Under the pieces are notes generated by a model. That model was not told the DNA's origin, ran no database searches, and saw only the letters and a program-made list of their open reading frames with translations. Positions 10,238-21,152 of a stretch of 64,000 bases of DNA are shown in pieces; position 1 is the stretch's first letter; the number at the start of each line of letters is the position of its first letter. The DNA comes from Clostridium sp. MB40-C1 (lineage in GTDB: Bacteria > Bacillota > Clostridia > Clostridiales > Clostridiaceae), in the NCBI RefSeq assembly GCF_030913655.1, contig NZ_CP133189.1:3462001-3526000 (forward strand), read 5' to 3'. Position numbers and translations under genes: made by a program.

Positions 10238-10417
10238 TTGGCTAAGCTTAAGGTTACGTTATCTAAGAGTTTAATTGGTAGAAAGAAAGACCATATTGCT
10301 ACTGTAAATGCTCTTGGAATAAAAAAAATTGGTAAAAGTGCTACTCACGAAGATACTCCTCAAATAAGAGGTATGATACAAAAAGTAAGTTACTTATTAC
10401 AAGTAGAAGAAATATAA
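10238..10417 (+). CDS. rpmD: 50S ribosomal protein L30
   Basis: L30, 59 residues, starts at TTG 10238 after TTAGGAGGGG. My translation begins [19 protein letters not shown] and continues into the conserved [23 protein letters not shown] segment. It fits exactly between rpsE and rplO, the invariant spc order. It is easy to miss because it is short and has a TTG start. Confidence 0.96.
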   Translation: MAKLKVTLSKSLIGRKKDHIATVNALGIKKIGKSATHEDTPQIRGMIQKVSYLLQVEEI

Positions 10418-10436
10418 ACAAGAGGAGGTGTAAAGC

Positions 10437-10877
10437 ATGAAACTTCATGAATTAAAACCTGCTGCAGGATCAAGAAAAGCTTCAAAAAGAGTTGGTAGAG
10501 GAAGCGGTTCTGGATTAGGTAAAACTGCTGGAAAAGGACAAAAAGGACAAAAGTCTAGATCAGGTGGAGGCGTAAGACCAGGATTTGAAGGAGGTCAAAT
10601 GCCTTTATATAGAAGATTACCAAAGAGAGGCTTTACAAACATCTTTGCTAAAGAATATGTTGAAGTTAATGTAAATAGATTAAACATTTTTGAAGATGGA
10701 ACAGAAATTACACCAGAGTTATTAAAAGAAAATGGTGTAATTAGTAAAGTTAAAGATGGAGTAAAAATAATGGGACATGGTGAATTAGAAAAGAAGCTTA
10801 CTGTTAAGGCTACTAAGTTCACAAAAGGTGCAGTTGATAAGATCGAATCCATGGGAGGAAAAGTAGAGGTGATATAA
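10437..10877 (+). CDS. rplO: 50S ribosomal protein L15
   Basis: L15 is a late-assembly 23S binder. The 146-residue protein has the glycine- and basic-rich N-terminal extension ([22 protein letters not shown]) that penetrates rRNA and a globular C-terminal domain. AGAGGAGGTG precedes the ATG; secY begins one base after its stop codon. Confidence 0.98.
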   Translation: MKLHELKPAAGSRKASKRVGRGSGSGLGKTAGKGQKGQKSRSGGGVRPGFEGGQMPLYRRLPKRGFTNIFAKEYVEVNVNRLNIFEDGTEITPELLKENGVISKVKDGVKIMGHGELEKKLTVKATKFTKGAVDKIESMGGKVEVI

Positions 10878-10878
10878 A

Positions 10879-12156
10879 ATGGTATCAACCTTACGAAATG
10901 CTTGGAAAGTTCCCAACTTAAGAAAAAGAATTATGTTTACAATTTTCATGGTGGCAATTATCAGGATGGGAAATCATATTCCTGTTCCTGGAATTGATGC
11001 CGGTGCATTATCTAACTTAACTAAAGCTGGAACGTTATTTAGTTTCTATGATTTAATGTCAGGTGGAGCCCTAAGCAGTTTTAGTATATTTGCCATGGGA
11101 GTTGTACCATATATTAACTCATCAATCATATTTCAATTGTTGACAATTGCAATTCCTTCATTAGAACAGCTTTCTAAAGAAGGAGAAGAGGGTAGAAAGA
11201 AAATACAAAAGTATACTAGATATGGAGCAGTTGTTTTAGCTGCACTTCAATCCTTTGGAACATATGCATTAATCAGACAGGCAGGAGCTATATCTGATGT
11301 GCAGAAAGTAGATGTATTTTTAATTATACTTACTTTAACTACTGCATCAACATTTTTAATGTGGTTAGGGGATCAAATAACAGTTAAGGGTATTGGTAAT
11401 GGAGTATCATTGATAATATTTGTAAACATAATTTCAAGATTACCACAAAAAATAATGCAGATTGCTAGTCTGCAAAAAACCGAAGAAGTAAACTTTATAG
11501 AAGTTATATTATTAGTGGCATTTTCTATAGTCTTATTTGCTGTAGTAGTTATAGCTACATTAGCAGAAAGAAGAATACCAATACAGTATGCAGCTAAAGC
11601 TTCTGGTGGAAGAATGGCTAAAGGACAATCAACACATATACCTATAAACATGAATTCGTCAGGAATAATAGCTATAATCTTCGCAATGTCTGTCATGCAA
11701 TTTCCTGCAACAATAGGAGGTTTTTGGCAAGATTCTGCTTTTAATAAGTTTATAACGACTAGTAAATATAGTATATTTAAATATAATTCATGGCCATATG
11801 CCTTAGCGACGATTGTTTTGGTTATTTTCTTTACATGGTTTTATACAGAGGTTACTTTTAAACCAGATGAGATGGCTGAAAACATACATAAGTCTGCGGG
11901 CTTTGTACCTGGTATAAGACCTGGGGAACCTACTGCAAGATTTATTGAAAGAGTACTATTAAGAGTTTCAATACTTGGAGGATTATACGCTTCCGTAATA
12001 GCAATAATTCCTATGGTAGTTGAAACGTATAGTAAATTTAAGGGACTATCCTTTGGAGGTACCGCATTGTTAATTGAAGTTGGAGTTGCGCTTGACTTTA
12101 TGAGACAACTAGAATCTCAATTAATGATGAGACACTATAAAGGATTCCTTAAGTAA
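10879..12156 (+). CDS. secY: Protein translocase subunit SecY
   Basis: Channel-forming subunit of the SecYEG translocon in the inner membrane. The 425-residue protein shows about ten hydrophobic segments, the N-terminal RKRIMFTIFMVAIIRMGNHIPVPGID and cytoplasmic loops such as AERRIPIQYA and FKPDEMAENIHKSAGFVPGIRPG. Its GTGATATAAAATG context, starting just after rplO, indicates translational coupling. It has the normal position within the spc operon. Confidence 0.98.
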   Translation: MVSTLRNAWKVPNLRKRIMFTIFMVAIIRMGNHIPVPGIDAGALSNLTKAGTLFSFYDLMSGGALSSFSIFAMGVVPYINSSIIFQLLTIAIPSLEQLSKEGEEGRKKIQKYTRYGAVVLAALQSFGTYALIRQAGAISDVQKVDVFLIILTLTTASTFLMWLGDQITVKGIGNGVSLIIFVNIISRLPQKIMQIASLQKTEEVNFIEVILLVAFSIVLFAVVVIATLAERRIPIQYAAKASGGRMAKGQSTHIPINMNSSGIIAIIFAMSVMQFPATIGGFWQDSAFNKFITTSKYSIFKYNSWPYALATIVLVIFFTWFYTEVTFKPDEMAENIHKSAGFVPGIRPGEPTARFIERVLLRVSILGGLYASVIAIIPMVVETYSKFKGLSFGGTALLIEVGVALDFMRQLESQLMMRHYKGFLK

Positions 12157-12186
12157 GATAATTCAAAGAATTTGGAGATGATAATT

Positions 12187-12837
12187 ATGAAAATAATATT
12201 ATTAGGGCCTCCTGGAGCAGGTAAGGGTACACAGGCGAAATTAATAAGTGAAAAATATACTATTCCACATATCTCTACTGGAGATATATTTAGGAAAAAC
12301 ATATCAGAGAAGACAACATTAGGCGTAAAAGCTAAAGAATATATGGATAAGGGACTGCTAGTTCCAGATGAACTTACAATCGATTTAGTTAAAGATAGAT
12401 TGGCTGAATCAGACTGTAAAAATGGATTTTTATTAGATGGATTTCCTAGAACAGTAAAGCAAGCAGAAGCCTTAGAAGATTTTCTAAGAATAAACAATGA
12501 AAAAATTGACACTGCGTTGCTTATAGATGTGCCTGGAGAATTTATTTTCGAAAGAATGACAGGAAGAAGAGTTTGTCCAGCATGCGGTGCAAGTTATCAT
12601 GTAAAATTCAACCCTCCTAAGATTGAAGGAAAATGTGATTCTTGCGGCAGTGACATAGTTCAAAGAAAAGATGATGCAGAAGAAACAGTTAAAGATAGAA
12701 TAACTGTTTATGAAAAACAAACTCAGCCTTTAGTAGAATACTATAATTCTAAAGATCAGTTGTTTGTGGTTGATGGTACACAATCAATCGAGGAAGTATT
12801 CAATACTATTTCTAATTACATGGGAAGCAAAAAGTAA
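12187..12837 (+). CDS. adk: Adenylate kinase
   Basis: Catalyses ATP + AMP to 2 ADP in the cytoplasm. I chose ATG 12187 ([16 protein letters not shown], 216 residues) because GGAG lies at 12174-12177; the upstream in-frame TTG overlaps that site. P-loop GPPGAGKGT at residues 7-15. The long LID domain carries CPACG and CDSCG, the Cys4 zinc-binding form common in Gram-positives. Its stop overlaps the map start. Confidence 0.98.
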   Translation: MKIILLGPPGAGKGTQAKLISEKYTIPHISTGDIFRKNISEKTTLGVKAKEYMDKGLLVPDELTIDLVKDRLAESDCKNGFLLDGFPRTVKQAEALEDFLRINNEKIDTALLIDVPGEFIFERMTGRRVCPACGASYHVKFNPPKIEGKCDSCGSDIVQRKDDAEETVKDRITVYEKQTQPLVEYYNSKDQLFVVDGTQSIEEVFNTISNYMGSKK

Positions 12838-13583
12838 TGATAATAATTAAGAATAATAAAGAAATAGAATACATGAGACAGGCTGGAAAAGTAGTTGCTG
12901 AAACTCTTTTGGAAATTGAAAAAATTGTAAAACCAGGAATATCTACTGGTGAATTGGATAGAATAGCAGAAGAATATATTAAAAGTCAAAATGCTGTTCC
13001 TTCATTTAAAGGATATTATGGTTTCCCTGCATCAATTTGTGCTTCTGTAAATAATGAAGTTGTTCACGGAATACCAGGTAAAAGAGTATTGCAAGAAGGC
13101 GATATAATAAGCATAGATTGCGGTGCTATTTTAAATGGATATCACGGAGATGCTGCTAGAACTTTTGCTGTAGGTGAAATCTCTGAGGAAGCTAAGAAGT
13201 TAATCGAAGTTACTCAAAAAAGTTTTTTTCAGGGTATAGAAAAAGCTATCATAGGTAACAGATTGACAGATATATCTTCAGCTGTCCAAGAATATGCAGA
13301 AGGACAAGGATATTCTGTAGTAAGAGATTACGTAGGTCATGGAATAGGAAGAGATATGCATGAAGATCCTGAAATACCTAATTTCGGGAGACCAGGCAGA
13401 GGACCTAAGTTAACCGAAGGCATGGTTTTAGCAATTGAACCTATGATTAATATAGGTCAATATAATGTTAAAGTTGAGCCAAATGGTTGGACTGTAGTTA
13501 CTAATGATGGAACATTATCAGCTCATTATGAAAACACTGTTGCAATTATGAAAAATGGCCCTGAAATATTAACTTTAAGTTAG
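12837..13583 (+). CDS. map: Methionine aminopeptidase
   Basis: Removes N-terminal methionine from nascent proteins. The 248-residue type I enzyme shows the metal ligands in SIDCGAILNGYHGDAARTF (two Asp), VGHGIGRDMHEDP (His) and the Glu residues of AIEPMI and YENTVAI. ATG overlaps the adk stop (TAATGA), giving coupling. Type I without an N-terminal zinc extension. Confidence 0.98.
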   Translation: MIIIKNNKEIEYMRQAGKVVAETLLEIEKIVKPGISTGELDRIAEEYIKSQNAVPSFKGYYGFPASICASVNNEVVHGIPGKRVLQEGDIISIDCGAILNGYHGDAARTFAVGEISEEAKKLIEVTQKSFFQGIEKAIIGNRLTDISSAVQEYAEGQGYSVVRDYVGHGIGRDMHEDPEIPNFGRPGRGPKLTEGMVLAIEPMINIGQYNVKVEPNGWTVVTNDGTLSAHYENTVAIMKNGPEILTLS

Positions 13584-13594
13584 TCGAGGTGACC

Positions 13595-13876
13595 ATGTTG
13601 GATTATAATAACCTTATAGGTAGAGTTGTATACTCACAAGCTGGGAGAGATTCTAAAAAATTCTTTATTATTATAGATGTAATTGATAAAGAGTATGTTT
13701 CTATTATAGATGGAGATCTAAGAAAGCTTGATAAACCAAAGAAAAAGAAGTTAAAACATTTAAGTTTAACTAATGAAGTAGCAGAGAATATAAAACAGTT
13801 GATAATATCTGACAATCTTAGTAATTCAAAAGTTAGAAAGTACTTAGAAAATAGGGAAGCTAATAAGGAGGGTTAA
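13595..13876 (+). CDS. KOW-domain RNA-binding protein (L14e-like)
   Basis: A 93-residue basic protein that resembles the L14e/L6e-like KOW proteins found between map and infA in Firmicutes. An N-terminal SH3-like segment, [25 protein letters not shown], is followed by a lysine run (PKKKKLKH) and a helical C-terminus. ATG 13595 is favoured because GAGGTG lies just upstream. Its location inside a ribosomal operon suggests an rRNA-binding role; the exact function is unknown to me. Confidence 0.85.
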   Translation: MLDYNNLIGRVVYSQAGRDSKKFFIIIDVIDKEYVSIIDGDLRKLDKPKKKKLKHLSLTNEVAENIKQLIISDNLSNSKVRKYLENREANKEG

Positions 13877-13883
13877 GTGCCTT

Positions 13884-14102
13884 ATGTCAAAAGATGATGT
13901 AATTGAAATGCAGGGTACAGTTTTAGAAGCGTTACCTAATGCTATGTTTCAAGTTCAGTTAGAGAGTGGTCAAAAAATATTAGCGCATGTATCTGGAAAA
14001 TTAAGAATGAATTTTATAAGAATTTTACCAGGTGATAAAGTTACAGTTGAGCTTTCTCCATACGATTTAACAAGAGGTAGAATAACTTGGAGAGCTAAAT
14101 AA
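13884..14102 (+). CDS. infA: Translation initiation factor IF-1
   Basis: IF-1 occupies the 30S A site during initiation. The 72-residue OB-fold protein reads [28 protein letters not shown] and ends RGRITWRAK, both family hallmarks. The binding site lies in the end of the KOW gene (AAGGAGGG). Confidence 0.98.
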   Translation: MSKDDVIEMQGTVLEALPNAMFQVQLESGQKILAHVSGKLRMNFIRILPGDKVTVELSPYDLTRGRITWRAK

Positions 14103-14228
<126 letters not shown>

Positions 14229-14372
14229 TAATCATTAATTTTTTTTAAAACCATTGATAAATTTATAGTTTTGCAATATTATGTATAGGTATGATACTTA
14301 AACAAAGATAATATGCGGCTGCTATATATAAATAAAGTTATTATAATTGAAAATTAGGAGGTGTAGTATTTA
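14229..14372 (+). other. Gap between rpmJ and rpsM
   Basis: 144 AT-rich bases in an otherwise close-packed operon, ending in TTAGGAGGTG before rpsM. A T8 run at 14239-14246 has no convincing stem. An internal promoter or alpha-operon leader is possible, but I see no decisive motif. Confidence 0.4.
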
Positions 14373-14741
14373 ATGGCTAGAATAGCTGGTATAGACTTAC
14401 CAAAAGATAAAAGAGTTGAAGTAGGTCTAACATACATCTATGGAGTTGGAACATCAAGAGCTCGCCAAATTCTTGCTGAAACAGGAGTAAATCCTGAAAC
14501 AAGAGTTAAGGATTTAACAGAAGAAGAAGTTAATACTTTAAGAGATTATGTAACCAAGACTTTTGAAGTTGAGGGAGATTTAAGAAGAAAAGTTGCTCTT
14601 GATATAAAGAGATTAGTTGAAATAGGATGTTATAGAGGAATAAGACATAGAAAAGGACTTCCAGTAAGAGGACAAAAGACAAAAACTAATGCAAGAACTA
14701 GAAAAGGTCCTAAGAAGGCAGTTGCTAGGAAAAAGAAATAA
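14373..14741 (+). CDS. rpsM: 30S ribosomal protein S13
   Basis: S13 in the 30S head contacts P-site tRNA and bridges to the 50S. The 122 residues include [25 protein letters not shown] and the basic C-terminal tail ([21 protein letters not shown]). First gene of the alpha operon segment. Confidence 0.98.
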   Translation: MARIAGIDLPKDKRVEVGLTYIYGVGTSRARQILAETGVNPETRVKDLTEEEVNTLRDYVTKTFEVEGDLRRKVALDIKRLVEIGCYRGIRHRKGLPVRGQKTKTNARTRKGPKKAVARKKK

Positions 14742-14762
14742 TTAAAGAAGGAGGGACGATAA

Positions 14763-15152
14763 GTGGCTAAAGCAAAAGTGAGAAAAAGAAGAAAAGAAAG
14801 AAAGAATATAGAACACGGTTGCGCACATATAAAATCAACTTTCAATAATTCCATTGTTACATTAACTGATGTTAACGGAAATGCTTTATCTTGGTCAAGT
14901 GCAGGTGCTTTAGGTTTTAAAGGTTCAAAAAAAAGCACACCATTTGCGTCACAGATGGCTGCTGAAACTGCAGCAAAATCAGCAATGGAACATGGTTTAA
15001 AGAGTGTTGAGGTTTATGTAAAAGGACCAGGTGCTGGTAGAGAAGCTGCTATAAGATCTCTACAAGCAGCAGGACTTGAAATAACATTAATAAAAGATGT
15101 TACTCCAATACCACATAATGGTTGTAGACCACCAAAGAGAAGAAGAGTTTAA
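14763..15152 (+). CDS. rpsK: 30S ribosomal protein S11
   Basis: S11 in the 30S platform near the E site. The 129-residue protein starts at GTG after GAAGGAGGG and contains [21 protein letters not shown] and the C-terminal [16 protein letters not shown]. Confidence 0.98.
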   Translation: MAKAKVRKRRKERKNIEHGCAHIKSTFNNSIVTLTDVNGNALSWSSAGALGFKGSKKSTPFASQMAAETAAKSAMEHGLKSVEVYVKGPGAGREAAIRSLQAAGLEITLIKDVTPIPHNGCRPPKRRRV

Positions 15153-15179
15153 TTATTAGAAACAGGAGGTGTTACTTGA

Positions 15180-15800
15180 ATGGCTAGATATACTGGACCT
15201 ACATGTAGACAATGTAGAAGAGAAGGTATGAAACTATTCCTAAAAGGGGATAGATGTTATACAGACAAATGTGCGTTTTCTAGAAGAGGATATGCACCAG
15301 GACAGCACGGACAAAGTAGAAAGAAGCTTTCTAACTATGGAGTTCAATTAAGAGAAAAACAAAAAGCAAGAAGAATCTATGGAATACTTGAAAAACAATT
15401 TAGAAAATACTATGAAAAAGCTGATAAAATGAGAGGTATAACAGGTGAAAACTTATTAAGACTTCTTGAAATGAGATTAGACAATGTAGTATTTAGATTA
15501 GGATTAGCTTCTTCTAGAACAGAAGCTAGACAATTAGTAACTCATGGACATTTCTTAGTAAATGGTAAGAAAGTAAACATTCCATCATACCAAGTAGATG
15601 TTAATGATGTAGTAAGTGTTCGTGAAAATAGCAGAGCTAGTGAAAAGTTTAAAGTATTTGCTGAAAATCCAAAAGCATTACCAGCTTGGTTAGAGGGAGA
15701 TATAGCAAACTTCGAAGCAAAAGTTGTTGCTCAACCTAACAGAGAAGACATTGATGTTCCAGTAAATGAAACATTAATCGTTGAGTTATATAGTAAATAA
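15180..15800 (+). CDS. rpsD: 30S ribosomal protein S4
   Basis: S4 nucleates 30S assembly and often autoregulates. The 206 residues include the S4 RNA-binding domain ([33 protein letters not shown]). The N-terminus has CRQCRREG and CYTDKCAF, four cysteines matching the zinc-binding form of S4. In Bacillus subtilis rpsD lies outside this cluster, so its presence here is the clostridial order. Confidence 0.98.
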   Translation: MARYTGPTCRQCRREGMKLFLKGDRCYTDKCAFSRRGYAPGQHGQSRKKLSNYGVQLREKQKARRIYGILEKQFRKYYEKADKMRGITGENLLRLLEMRLDNVVFRLGLASSRTEARQLVTHGHFLVNGKKVNIPSYQVDVNDVVSVRENSRASEKFKVFAENPKALPAWLEGDIANFEAKVVAQPNREDIDVPVNETLIVELYSK

Positions 15801-15865
15801 TAAATGGTGATTGGAATGGAATCAGTTACCCTCAGTTTGATATAATTGATTAAGGGAGGGTTCGT

Positions 15866-16813
15866 ATGTTAGAAATAGAAAAGCCCAAAATAGAATGTGT
15901 TGAAGCCGCTGAAGATGGTACTTATGGCAAATTTGTCATTGAACCATTAGAAAGAGGCTATGGCATAACGCTTGGGAATTCATTAAGAAGAATTCTTTTA
16001 TCATCGCTACCTGGAGTTGCAGCTAATGCAATAAAGGTAGATGGAGTTCTTCATGAATTTTCAACTGTAACAGGCGTTAAAGAAGATGTAACTGAATTAA
16101 TACTTAATATTAAAGGCTTAGCATTAAAGATGGAAAGCGATGGTCCGAAGACTATATATATAGATGCAGAGGGACCAGGTGAAGTAACTGCTGCTGATAT
16201 TACATCAGATGGAGATGTTGAAGTTATCAATAAAGATTTACATATAGCTACCTTAGAAGAAGGTGGAAAATTATATATGGAAATCAATGTTGATAGAGGA
16301 AGAGGGTATGTAGCTCAAAATAAAAACAAAAGAGATGATATGCCTATAGGAAATATTCCTATTGACTCAATATATACTCCAGTTAAAAGAGTTAACTTTA
16401 CAGTAGAAAATACAAGAGTTGGTCAAATCACAGATTACGATAAGTTAACTATCGAAGTTTGGACTAATGGCACTATAAAACCAGAAGAAGCTATAAGTCT
16501 TTCAGCTAAAATTCTTATAGAACACTTTAAATTATTTATGACACTTACTGATCATGCAGATAATGTTGAAATCATGATTGAGAAAGAAGAAGATAAGAAA
16601 GAGAAAGTTCTTGAAATGACTATAGAAGAATTAGATCTTTCTGTTAGAAGTTATAATTGTTTAAAGAGAGCAGGAATAAATACTGTGCAAGAACTTACTG
16701 AAAGAACTATGGATGATATGATGAAAGTTAGAAATTTAGGTAAAAAATCACTTGAAGAAGTGCAAGAAAAACTAGCAGCTTTAGGTTTAGGCTTAAAGAA
16801 ATCCGATGAGTAA
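15866..16813 (+). CDS. rpoA: RNA polymerase alpha subunit
   Basis: Alpha dimerises to start RNAP assembly; its C-terminal domain contacts UP elements and activators. The 315-residue protein has the NTD motif [21 protein letters not shown] and the [27 protein letters not shown]. The 65-base gap before it can form an 8-bp hairpin (GGTGATTG with CAGTTACC, two G-U pairs included), a possible S4 or processing site. Confidence 0.98.
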   Translation: MLEIEKPKIECVEAAEDGTYGKFVIEPLERGYGITLGNSLRRILLSSLPGVAANAIKVDGVLHEFSTVTGVKEDVTELILNIKGLALKMESDGPKTIYIDAEGPGEVTAADITSDGDVEVINKDLHIATLEEGGKLYMEINVDRGRGYVAQNKNKRDDMPIGNIPIDSIYTPVKRVNFTVENTRVGQITDYDKLTIEVWTNGTIKPEEAISLSAKILIEHFKLFMTLTDHADNVEIMIEKEEDKKEKVLEMTIEELDLSVRSYNCLKRAGINTVQELTERTMDDMMKVRNLGKKSLEEVQEKLAALGLGLKKSDE

Positions 16814-16826
16814 AGGAGGATGAAAC

Positions 16827-17168
16827 ATGGCACAGCAACGCAAGTTGGGGCTTCCAACTGATCAGAGAAGAGCTATGCTAAGAAATTTAGTAACTAGTTT
16901 CTTAAAACACGGTAGAATAGAAACTACTGTAACTAGAGCAAAAGAAACTAGAAATATGGCTGAAAAAATGATAACTCTTGCTAAAAGAGGAGATCTTCAC
17001 GCTAGAAGACAAGTATTAGCATATGTTACTGAAAAAGAAGTAGTTAATAAATTATTTGAAGATGTTGCTCCAAAATATGCGGATAGAAATGGTGGATACA
17101 CTAGAATATATAAAATGGGACCAAGAAGAGGCGACGGAGCAGAAGTAGTTATACTTGAATTAGTATAA
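16827..17168 (+). CDS. rplQ: 50S ribosomal protein L17
   Basis: L17, last gene of the ribosomal superoperon. The 113 residues start [24 protein letters not shown] and end with the [18 protein letters not shown] segment. AAAGGAGGA precedes the ATG; a terminator follows immediately. Confidence 0.98.
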   Translation: MAQQRKLGLPTDQRRAMLRNLVTSFLKHGRIETTVTRAKETRNMAEKMITLAKRGDLHARRQVLAYVTEKEVVNKLFEDVAPKYADRNGGYTRIYKMGPRRGDGAEVVILELV

Positions 17169-17178
17169 TTGCAGAGGA

Positions 17179-17216
17179 GGGGATTAAGTATTTTCTAGCT
17201 TAGTCCCCATTTTGTT
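17179..17216 (+). terminator. Terminator of the ribosomal superoperon
   Basis: GGGGATTAAG at 17179-17188 pairs with CTTAGTCCCC at 17199-17208 (one G-U), followed by ATTTTGTT. It separates rplQ from the ECF genes. Confidence 0.8.
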
Positions 17217-17256
17217 ATAATTATTTTTATAGATAATTAAAGGGGTATTTGTTCAT

Positions 17257-18105
17257 ATGAGCGAAAATATGATAGAATGCAAAAAAGTTGTTTATAAATA
17301 TCAAAAAAGTGAGAATGAGAGCGACACTAAAATTGCTGTAAATGAAGTGGATTTGGAAATTAAAAAAGGTGAATTTTTAGTAGTTCTTGGACACAATGGC
17401 TCAGGGAAGTCTACTTTAGCAAAGCATATGAACGCACTTTTGCTACCCAGTGGAGGAAAAGTGTATGTAGACAATATGGATACGTCTAACCCTGAAAACC
17501 TATGGTATATAAGAAATAAGGCTGGAATGGTATTTCAAAATCCAGATAATCAAATTGTAGCAACAATAGTGGAAGAAGATGTAGCATTTGGACCAGAAAA
17601 TTTAGGCATTGAACCATTAGAGATAAGAAGAAGAGTAGATGAGTCATTGCAAAAGGTTGGAATGTATGACTATAGAAAACATGCTCCACATTTGTTATCA
17701 GGTGGACAAAAACAGAGAATAGCAATAGCTGGTATTTTAGCTATGAGACCAAATTGTATTATATTGGATGAGCCCACAGCTATGTTAGACCCTTCTGGAA
17801 GAAAAGAAGTAATCAATACAATTAAAGATATTAATAAAAATTATGGAATTACGATTGTACTAATTACTCATTATATGGAAGAAGCTGTTGAGGCAGATAG
17901 AATAGTAGTTATGGATAAGGGAAAACTCATACTAAAAGGAATCCCTAAAGAGATTTTTAGTAATGTACCTCTAATGAAAGAAATCGGGCTTGATGTTCCA
18001 CAGATGACTGAGCTTGCTTATGAACTTAATAAAAGTGGTATAGATATTAAGACAGATATATTAACTATAGATGAGATGGTGAACGTATTATGTCAATTAA
18101 AATAG
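17257..18105 (+). CDS. ecfA1: ECF transporter ATPase EcfA1
   Basis: One of two ATPases of the energy-coupling-factor module that powers vitamin and metal uptake with interchangeable S components. The 282-residue ABC domain has Walker [10 protein letters not shown], the Q-loop (FQNPDNQ), signature [13 protein letters not shown], Walker [10 protein letters not shown] and the switch His (LITHYMEEA). No S component is nearby, so this is the shared, group II type. It overlaps ecfA2 by 16 bases. Confidence 0.95.
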   Translation: MSENMIECKKVVYKYQKSENESDTKIAVNEVDLEIKKGEFLVVLGHNGSGKSTLAKHMNALLLPSGGKVYVDNMDTSNPENLWYIRNKAGMVFQNPDNQIVATIVEEDVAFGPENLGIEPLEIRRRVDESLQKVGMYDYRKHAPHLLSGGQKQRIAIAGILAMRPNCIILDEPTAMLDPSGRKEVINTIKDINKNYGITIVLITHYMEEAVEADRIVVMDKGKLILKGIPKEIFSNVPLMKEIGLDVPQMTELAYELNKSGIDIKTDILTIDEMVNVLCQLK

Positions 18106-18953
18106 AAAATTTAACACATATATATATGCCAGGATCACCTTTTGAAAAGATAGCACTTGATGAGGTTAATTTAACTATTGAAGATGGTGAATTTGCAGCT
18201 TTAATAGGTCATACTGGTTCAGGAAAATCCACACTTATTCAGCACATAAATGGATTACTTAAACCTACAAGAGGCAAAATAATAATCGATGGAATAGATA
18301 TTACAGCAGAAAAAATAAAATTAAGTGATGTTAGAAAGAAAGTTGGACTGGTATTCCAATATCCAGAGTATCAATTATTTGAGGAAACCATAGAGAAAGA
18401 CATTTCTTTTGGTCCAAAAAATCTTGGATTGAAAAATGAAGAAATAGTTAGCAGAGTAAAAAAAGCTATGAATATGGTAGGGTTAGATTATGAGGTGTAC
18501 AAAGATAAGTCACCATTTGACTTAAGTGGTGGACAAAAGAGGAGAGTTGCTATAGCAGGTGTTGTTGCTATGGAACCTCAGGTATTAATTTTAGATGAAC
18601 CTACTGCTGGATTAGATCCTAAAGGTAGAGATGAGATTTTAGATAGAGTTAAGCAACTTAGAGAAGAATATAATATGACAATAATATTAGTTTCACATAG
18701 TATGGAGGATGTTGCAAAATTTGCAACAAAAATTCTTGTTATGGACAAAGGTAAGTGCATACTAAATGATGTACCATCAAATGTGTTTAAAGAGATAGAA
18801 ACTCTCGAAAAAGTAGGCCTTGCAGTTCCACAGGTTACATATCTTGTACGAAAACTTAAAAATAATAATTTTAATATATCCGAAGATATCTTTACGATAG
18901 ACAAAGCAAAGCAAGAAATATTAAAGATATTAAGGGGAGCTAAAAATGATTAA
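18090..18953 (+). CDS. ecfA2: ECF transporter ATPase EcfA2
   Basis: Second ATPase of the ECF module, 287 residues, with Walker [18 protein letters not shown]-loop, signature [13 protein letters not shown], Walker [10 protein letters not shown] and switch His in LVSHSMEDV. EcfA1 and EcfA2 form a heterodimer. The start lies inside ecfA1 and the end overlaps ecfT by 8 bases, so all three are coupled. Confidence 0.95.
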   Translation: MSIKIENLTHIYMPGSPFEKIALDEVNLTIEDGEFAALIGHTGSGKSTLIQHINGLLKPTRGKIIIDGIDITAEKIKLSDVRKKVGLVFQYPEYQLFEETIEKDISFGPKNLGLKNEEIVSRVKKAMNMVGLDYEVYKDKSPFDLSGGQKRRVAIAGVVAMEPQVLILDEPTAGLDPKGRDEILDRVKQLREEYNMTIILVSHSMEDVAKFATKILVMDKGKCILNDVPSNVFKEIETLEKVGLAVPQVTYLVRKLKNNNFNISEDIFTIDKAKQEILKILRGAKND

Positions 18954-19758
18954 AGATATTAGCATAGGACAGTATGTTCCAGGACATTCCTTTATTCACA
19001 AATTGGATCCAAGAATTAAAATAGTACTATCAATAGTTTATATAATCAATTTATTTTTAGTTAATAATTTTAAAGGATATATTTTTGTTGTAGTTTTTAC
19101 AGCAGGCATGATAATGATTTCTAAGGTGCCATTTAAATATATATATAAAGGACTAAAGCCTATATTTATATTGCTTCTTATAACAGCCTTGTTAAATATT
19201 TTTATGACTGGTGGAGGTGTTGGAGAAATACCTCTATGGAGATGGAAATTCTTAAAAGTTTATAAGCAAGGGCTAATTTTAGCAGCATTTATGATAATAA
19301 GATTAGTTTTTTTAATAGTAGGAACTTCATTATTAACATTAACTACTTCTCCCATAGAATTAACAGATGGAATAGAGAAACTTCTAAATCCATTTAAAAA
19401 GATAGGATTGCCAGCACATGAACTTGCCATGATGATGACTATAGCTCTTAGATTTATTCCTACACTTATGGATGAGACAGATAAGATAATGAAAGCACAA
19501 ATGGCAAGGGGAGCAGATTTTGAATCTGGTAACCTTTTTAGCAGAGCTAAAAATTTAATACCTTTACTAGTTCCATTATTTATTAGTTCTTTTAGACGTG
19601 CTGATGAGCTTGCTATGGCTATGGAAGCAAGATGCTATAGGGGTGGAGAAGGTAGAACAAGAATGAAGATATTAAAAATAGAAAATAGGGATTTGGTAGC
19701 AACTGCTATTACATTAATTTTAGTGGTTATATCTATTTGGAGTAGAAGCTTTGTATAG
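18946..19758 (+). CDS. ecfT: ECF transporter transmembrane protein EcfT
   Basis: Membrane scaffold that links the ATPases to substrate-binding S components. The 270-residue protein has several hydrophobic helices and the two coupling motifs near the C-terminal part, AQMARGAD and [14 protein letters not shown], that contact the ATPases. AGGGGAGC precedes the ATG. Confidence 0.94.
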   Translation: MIKDISIGQYVPGHSFIHKLDPRIKIVLSIVYIINLFLVNNFKGYIFVVVFTAGMIMISKVPFKYIYKGLKPIFILLLITALLNIFMTGGGVGEIPLWRWKFLKVYKQGLILAAFMIIRLVFLIVGTSLLTLTTSPIELTDGIEKLLNPFKKIGLPAHELAMMMTIALRFIPTLMDETDKIMKAQMARGADFESGNLFSRAKNLIPLLVPLFISSFRRADELAMAMEARCYRGGEGRTRMKILKIENRDLVATAITLILVVISIWSRSFV

Positions 19759-19792
19759 ACATAAAGTATTTTATTATACTGAGGTGTAGTTA

Positions 19793-20548
19793 GTGAAAAA
19801 AAATATAAAACTTTTAATAGAATATGATGGGACAAATTATGCAGGTTGGCAGAAGCAAAAAAATGCTGTTACAATTCAGCAAGTTTTAGAAGAGGCTATT
19901 AAAAAAATTACAAAAGAAAATATTGAAGTTATAGGTTGTAGCAGAACAGATGCTGGAGTACATGCAAGAGGTTTTATAGCTAATTTTTTTACTGAGAGCA
20001 GTATTCCAGGAGATAAATTTAAGTATGCAATCAATTCAAAGTTACCAGATGATATTGTTATATTGCTTTCTGAAGAAGTAGAGAGTGACTTTCATTCTAG
20101 ATATAGTAGTGAAGGAAAAAAATATATCTATACAGTTTTAAATAGAGAAGAAAAAGTTGTAATTGGTAGAAATTATTTATATAATTTTTCACCAAAATTA
20201 GATTTAAAGTTGATGATAGAAGGTAGTAAATATTTTTTAGGTACACATGAATTCGATTCTTTTAGGAAAAAAGGAAGTTCTGTAAAAACTACAAGAAGAA
20301 CTATATATTCTTTAGAGATAATTAAGATTGAAGATACAATCAAGTTTATAATTAGTGGCGATGGTTTTTTATATAATATGGTAAGAATAATGGTAGGGAC
20401 TTTGCTAGATGTAGGAACAGGAAAAATCAAGCCAGATCATGTAAAAGATATTATATTAGCTAAGAGTAGAGCAGAAACTAAAAGGTCTGTTCCAGCCAAG
20501 GGATTGTGTTTAGAAGAAGTATTTTTCAGTAAAGAGAAACTTAAATAG
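19793..20548 (+). CDS. truA: tRNA pseudouridine synthase A
   Basis: Makes pseudouridine at tRNA positions 38-40. The 251-residue protein starts at GTG after TGAGGTG and has the catalytic Asp in CSRTDAGVHARG, plus the typical LLIEYDGTNYAGWQ N-terminus. It commonly follows ecfT in Firmicutes. Confidence 0.96.
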   Translation: MKKNIKLLIEYDGTNYAGWQKQKNAVTIQQVLEEAIKKITKENIEVIGCSRTDAGVHARGFIANFFTESSIPGDKFKYAINSKLPDDIVILLSEEVESDFHSRYSSEGKKYIYTVLNREEKVVIGRNYLYNFSPKLDLKLMIEGSKYFLGTHEFDSFRKKGSSVKTTRRTIYSLEIIKIEDTIKFIISGDGFLYNMVRIMVGTLLDVGTGKIKPDHVKDIILAKSRAETKRSVPAKGLCLEEVFFSKEKLK

Positions 20549-20576
20549 ATTTACAATTTAAATAAAAAAAGATATG

Positions 20577-20605
20577 TTGACACGCCCGGCTAATTGTATT
20601 ATAAT
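20577..20605 (+). promoter_or_regulatory. Promoter of rplM-rpsI
   Basis: TTGACA (20577-20582), 17-nt spacer, TATAAT (20600-20605): a perfect sigma-A consensus, with the start expected near 20612. Confidence 0.88.
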
Positions 20606-20609
20606 ATTC

Positions 20610-20680
20610 TTTGTTTGGTAAAAGTATATAAGACCACAGGCTCCGGTCTTGATATAGAAGAACACGAGTAAAAGTTCAAG
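20610..20680 (+). ncRNA. L13-type ribosomal leader
   Basis: The transcript leader between the promoter and rplM can form a GACC/GGTC hairpin (20631-20634 with 20644-20647) within a larger fold. Rfam describes an L13 leader at this position in Firmicutes, in which L13 represses rplM-rpsI. I assign it by position and presence of structure, not by a covariance search. Confidence 0.6.
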
Positions 20681-20691
20681 GAGGGAAAAAG

Positions 20692-21126
20692 ATGAAATCA
20701 TATATCGCAAAGCCAAATGAAGTAGAGAGAAAATGGTATATTGTAGACGTTGAAGGAAAAGCATTAGGAAGAGCAGCAAGTCAAGTTGCTTCAATATTAA
20801 GAGGTAAACATAAACCAACTTATACACCAAGTGTTGACACTGGAGATTATGTTATAGTATTGAATGCTGAAAAGATATTGTTAACAGGAAAAAAATTAGA
20901 TCAAAAAATGTTAAGACATCATTCGTTATATCCAGGCGGATTAAAAGAAATGTCTTACAAAAAAGCTTTAGAAGTTAAACCAGAATTTGTTTTCACTGAA
21001 GCAGTAAGAAGAATGCTTCCACAAGGACCTTTAGGAAGAAAGATGCTTAAAAAATTAAAAGTATATAGTGGTTCAGAACATAACCAAGAAGCTCAAAAAC
21101 CAGAAGTTTTAGAGTTAAGATACTAG
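20692..21126 (+). CDS. rplM: 50S ribosomal protein L13
   Basis: L13 is an early 50S assembly protein. The 144 residues include [28 protein letters not shown] and the conserved [19 protein letters not shown]. First gene of a two-gene operon with its own consensus promoter and leader; AAGGAGGG precedes the ATG. Confidence 0.98.
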   Translation: MKSYIAKPNEVERKWYIVDVEGKALGRAASQVASILRGKHKPTYTPSVDTGDYVIVLNAEKILLTGKKLDQKMLRHHSLYPGGLKEMSYKKALEVKPEFVFTEAVRRMLPQGPLGRKMLKKLKVYSGSEHNQEAQKPEVLELRY

Positions 21127-21152
21127 GATAACTGAAGGGAGGATACATATAG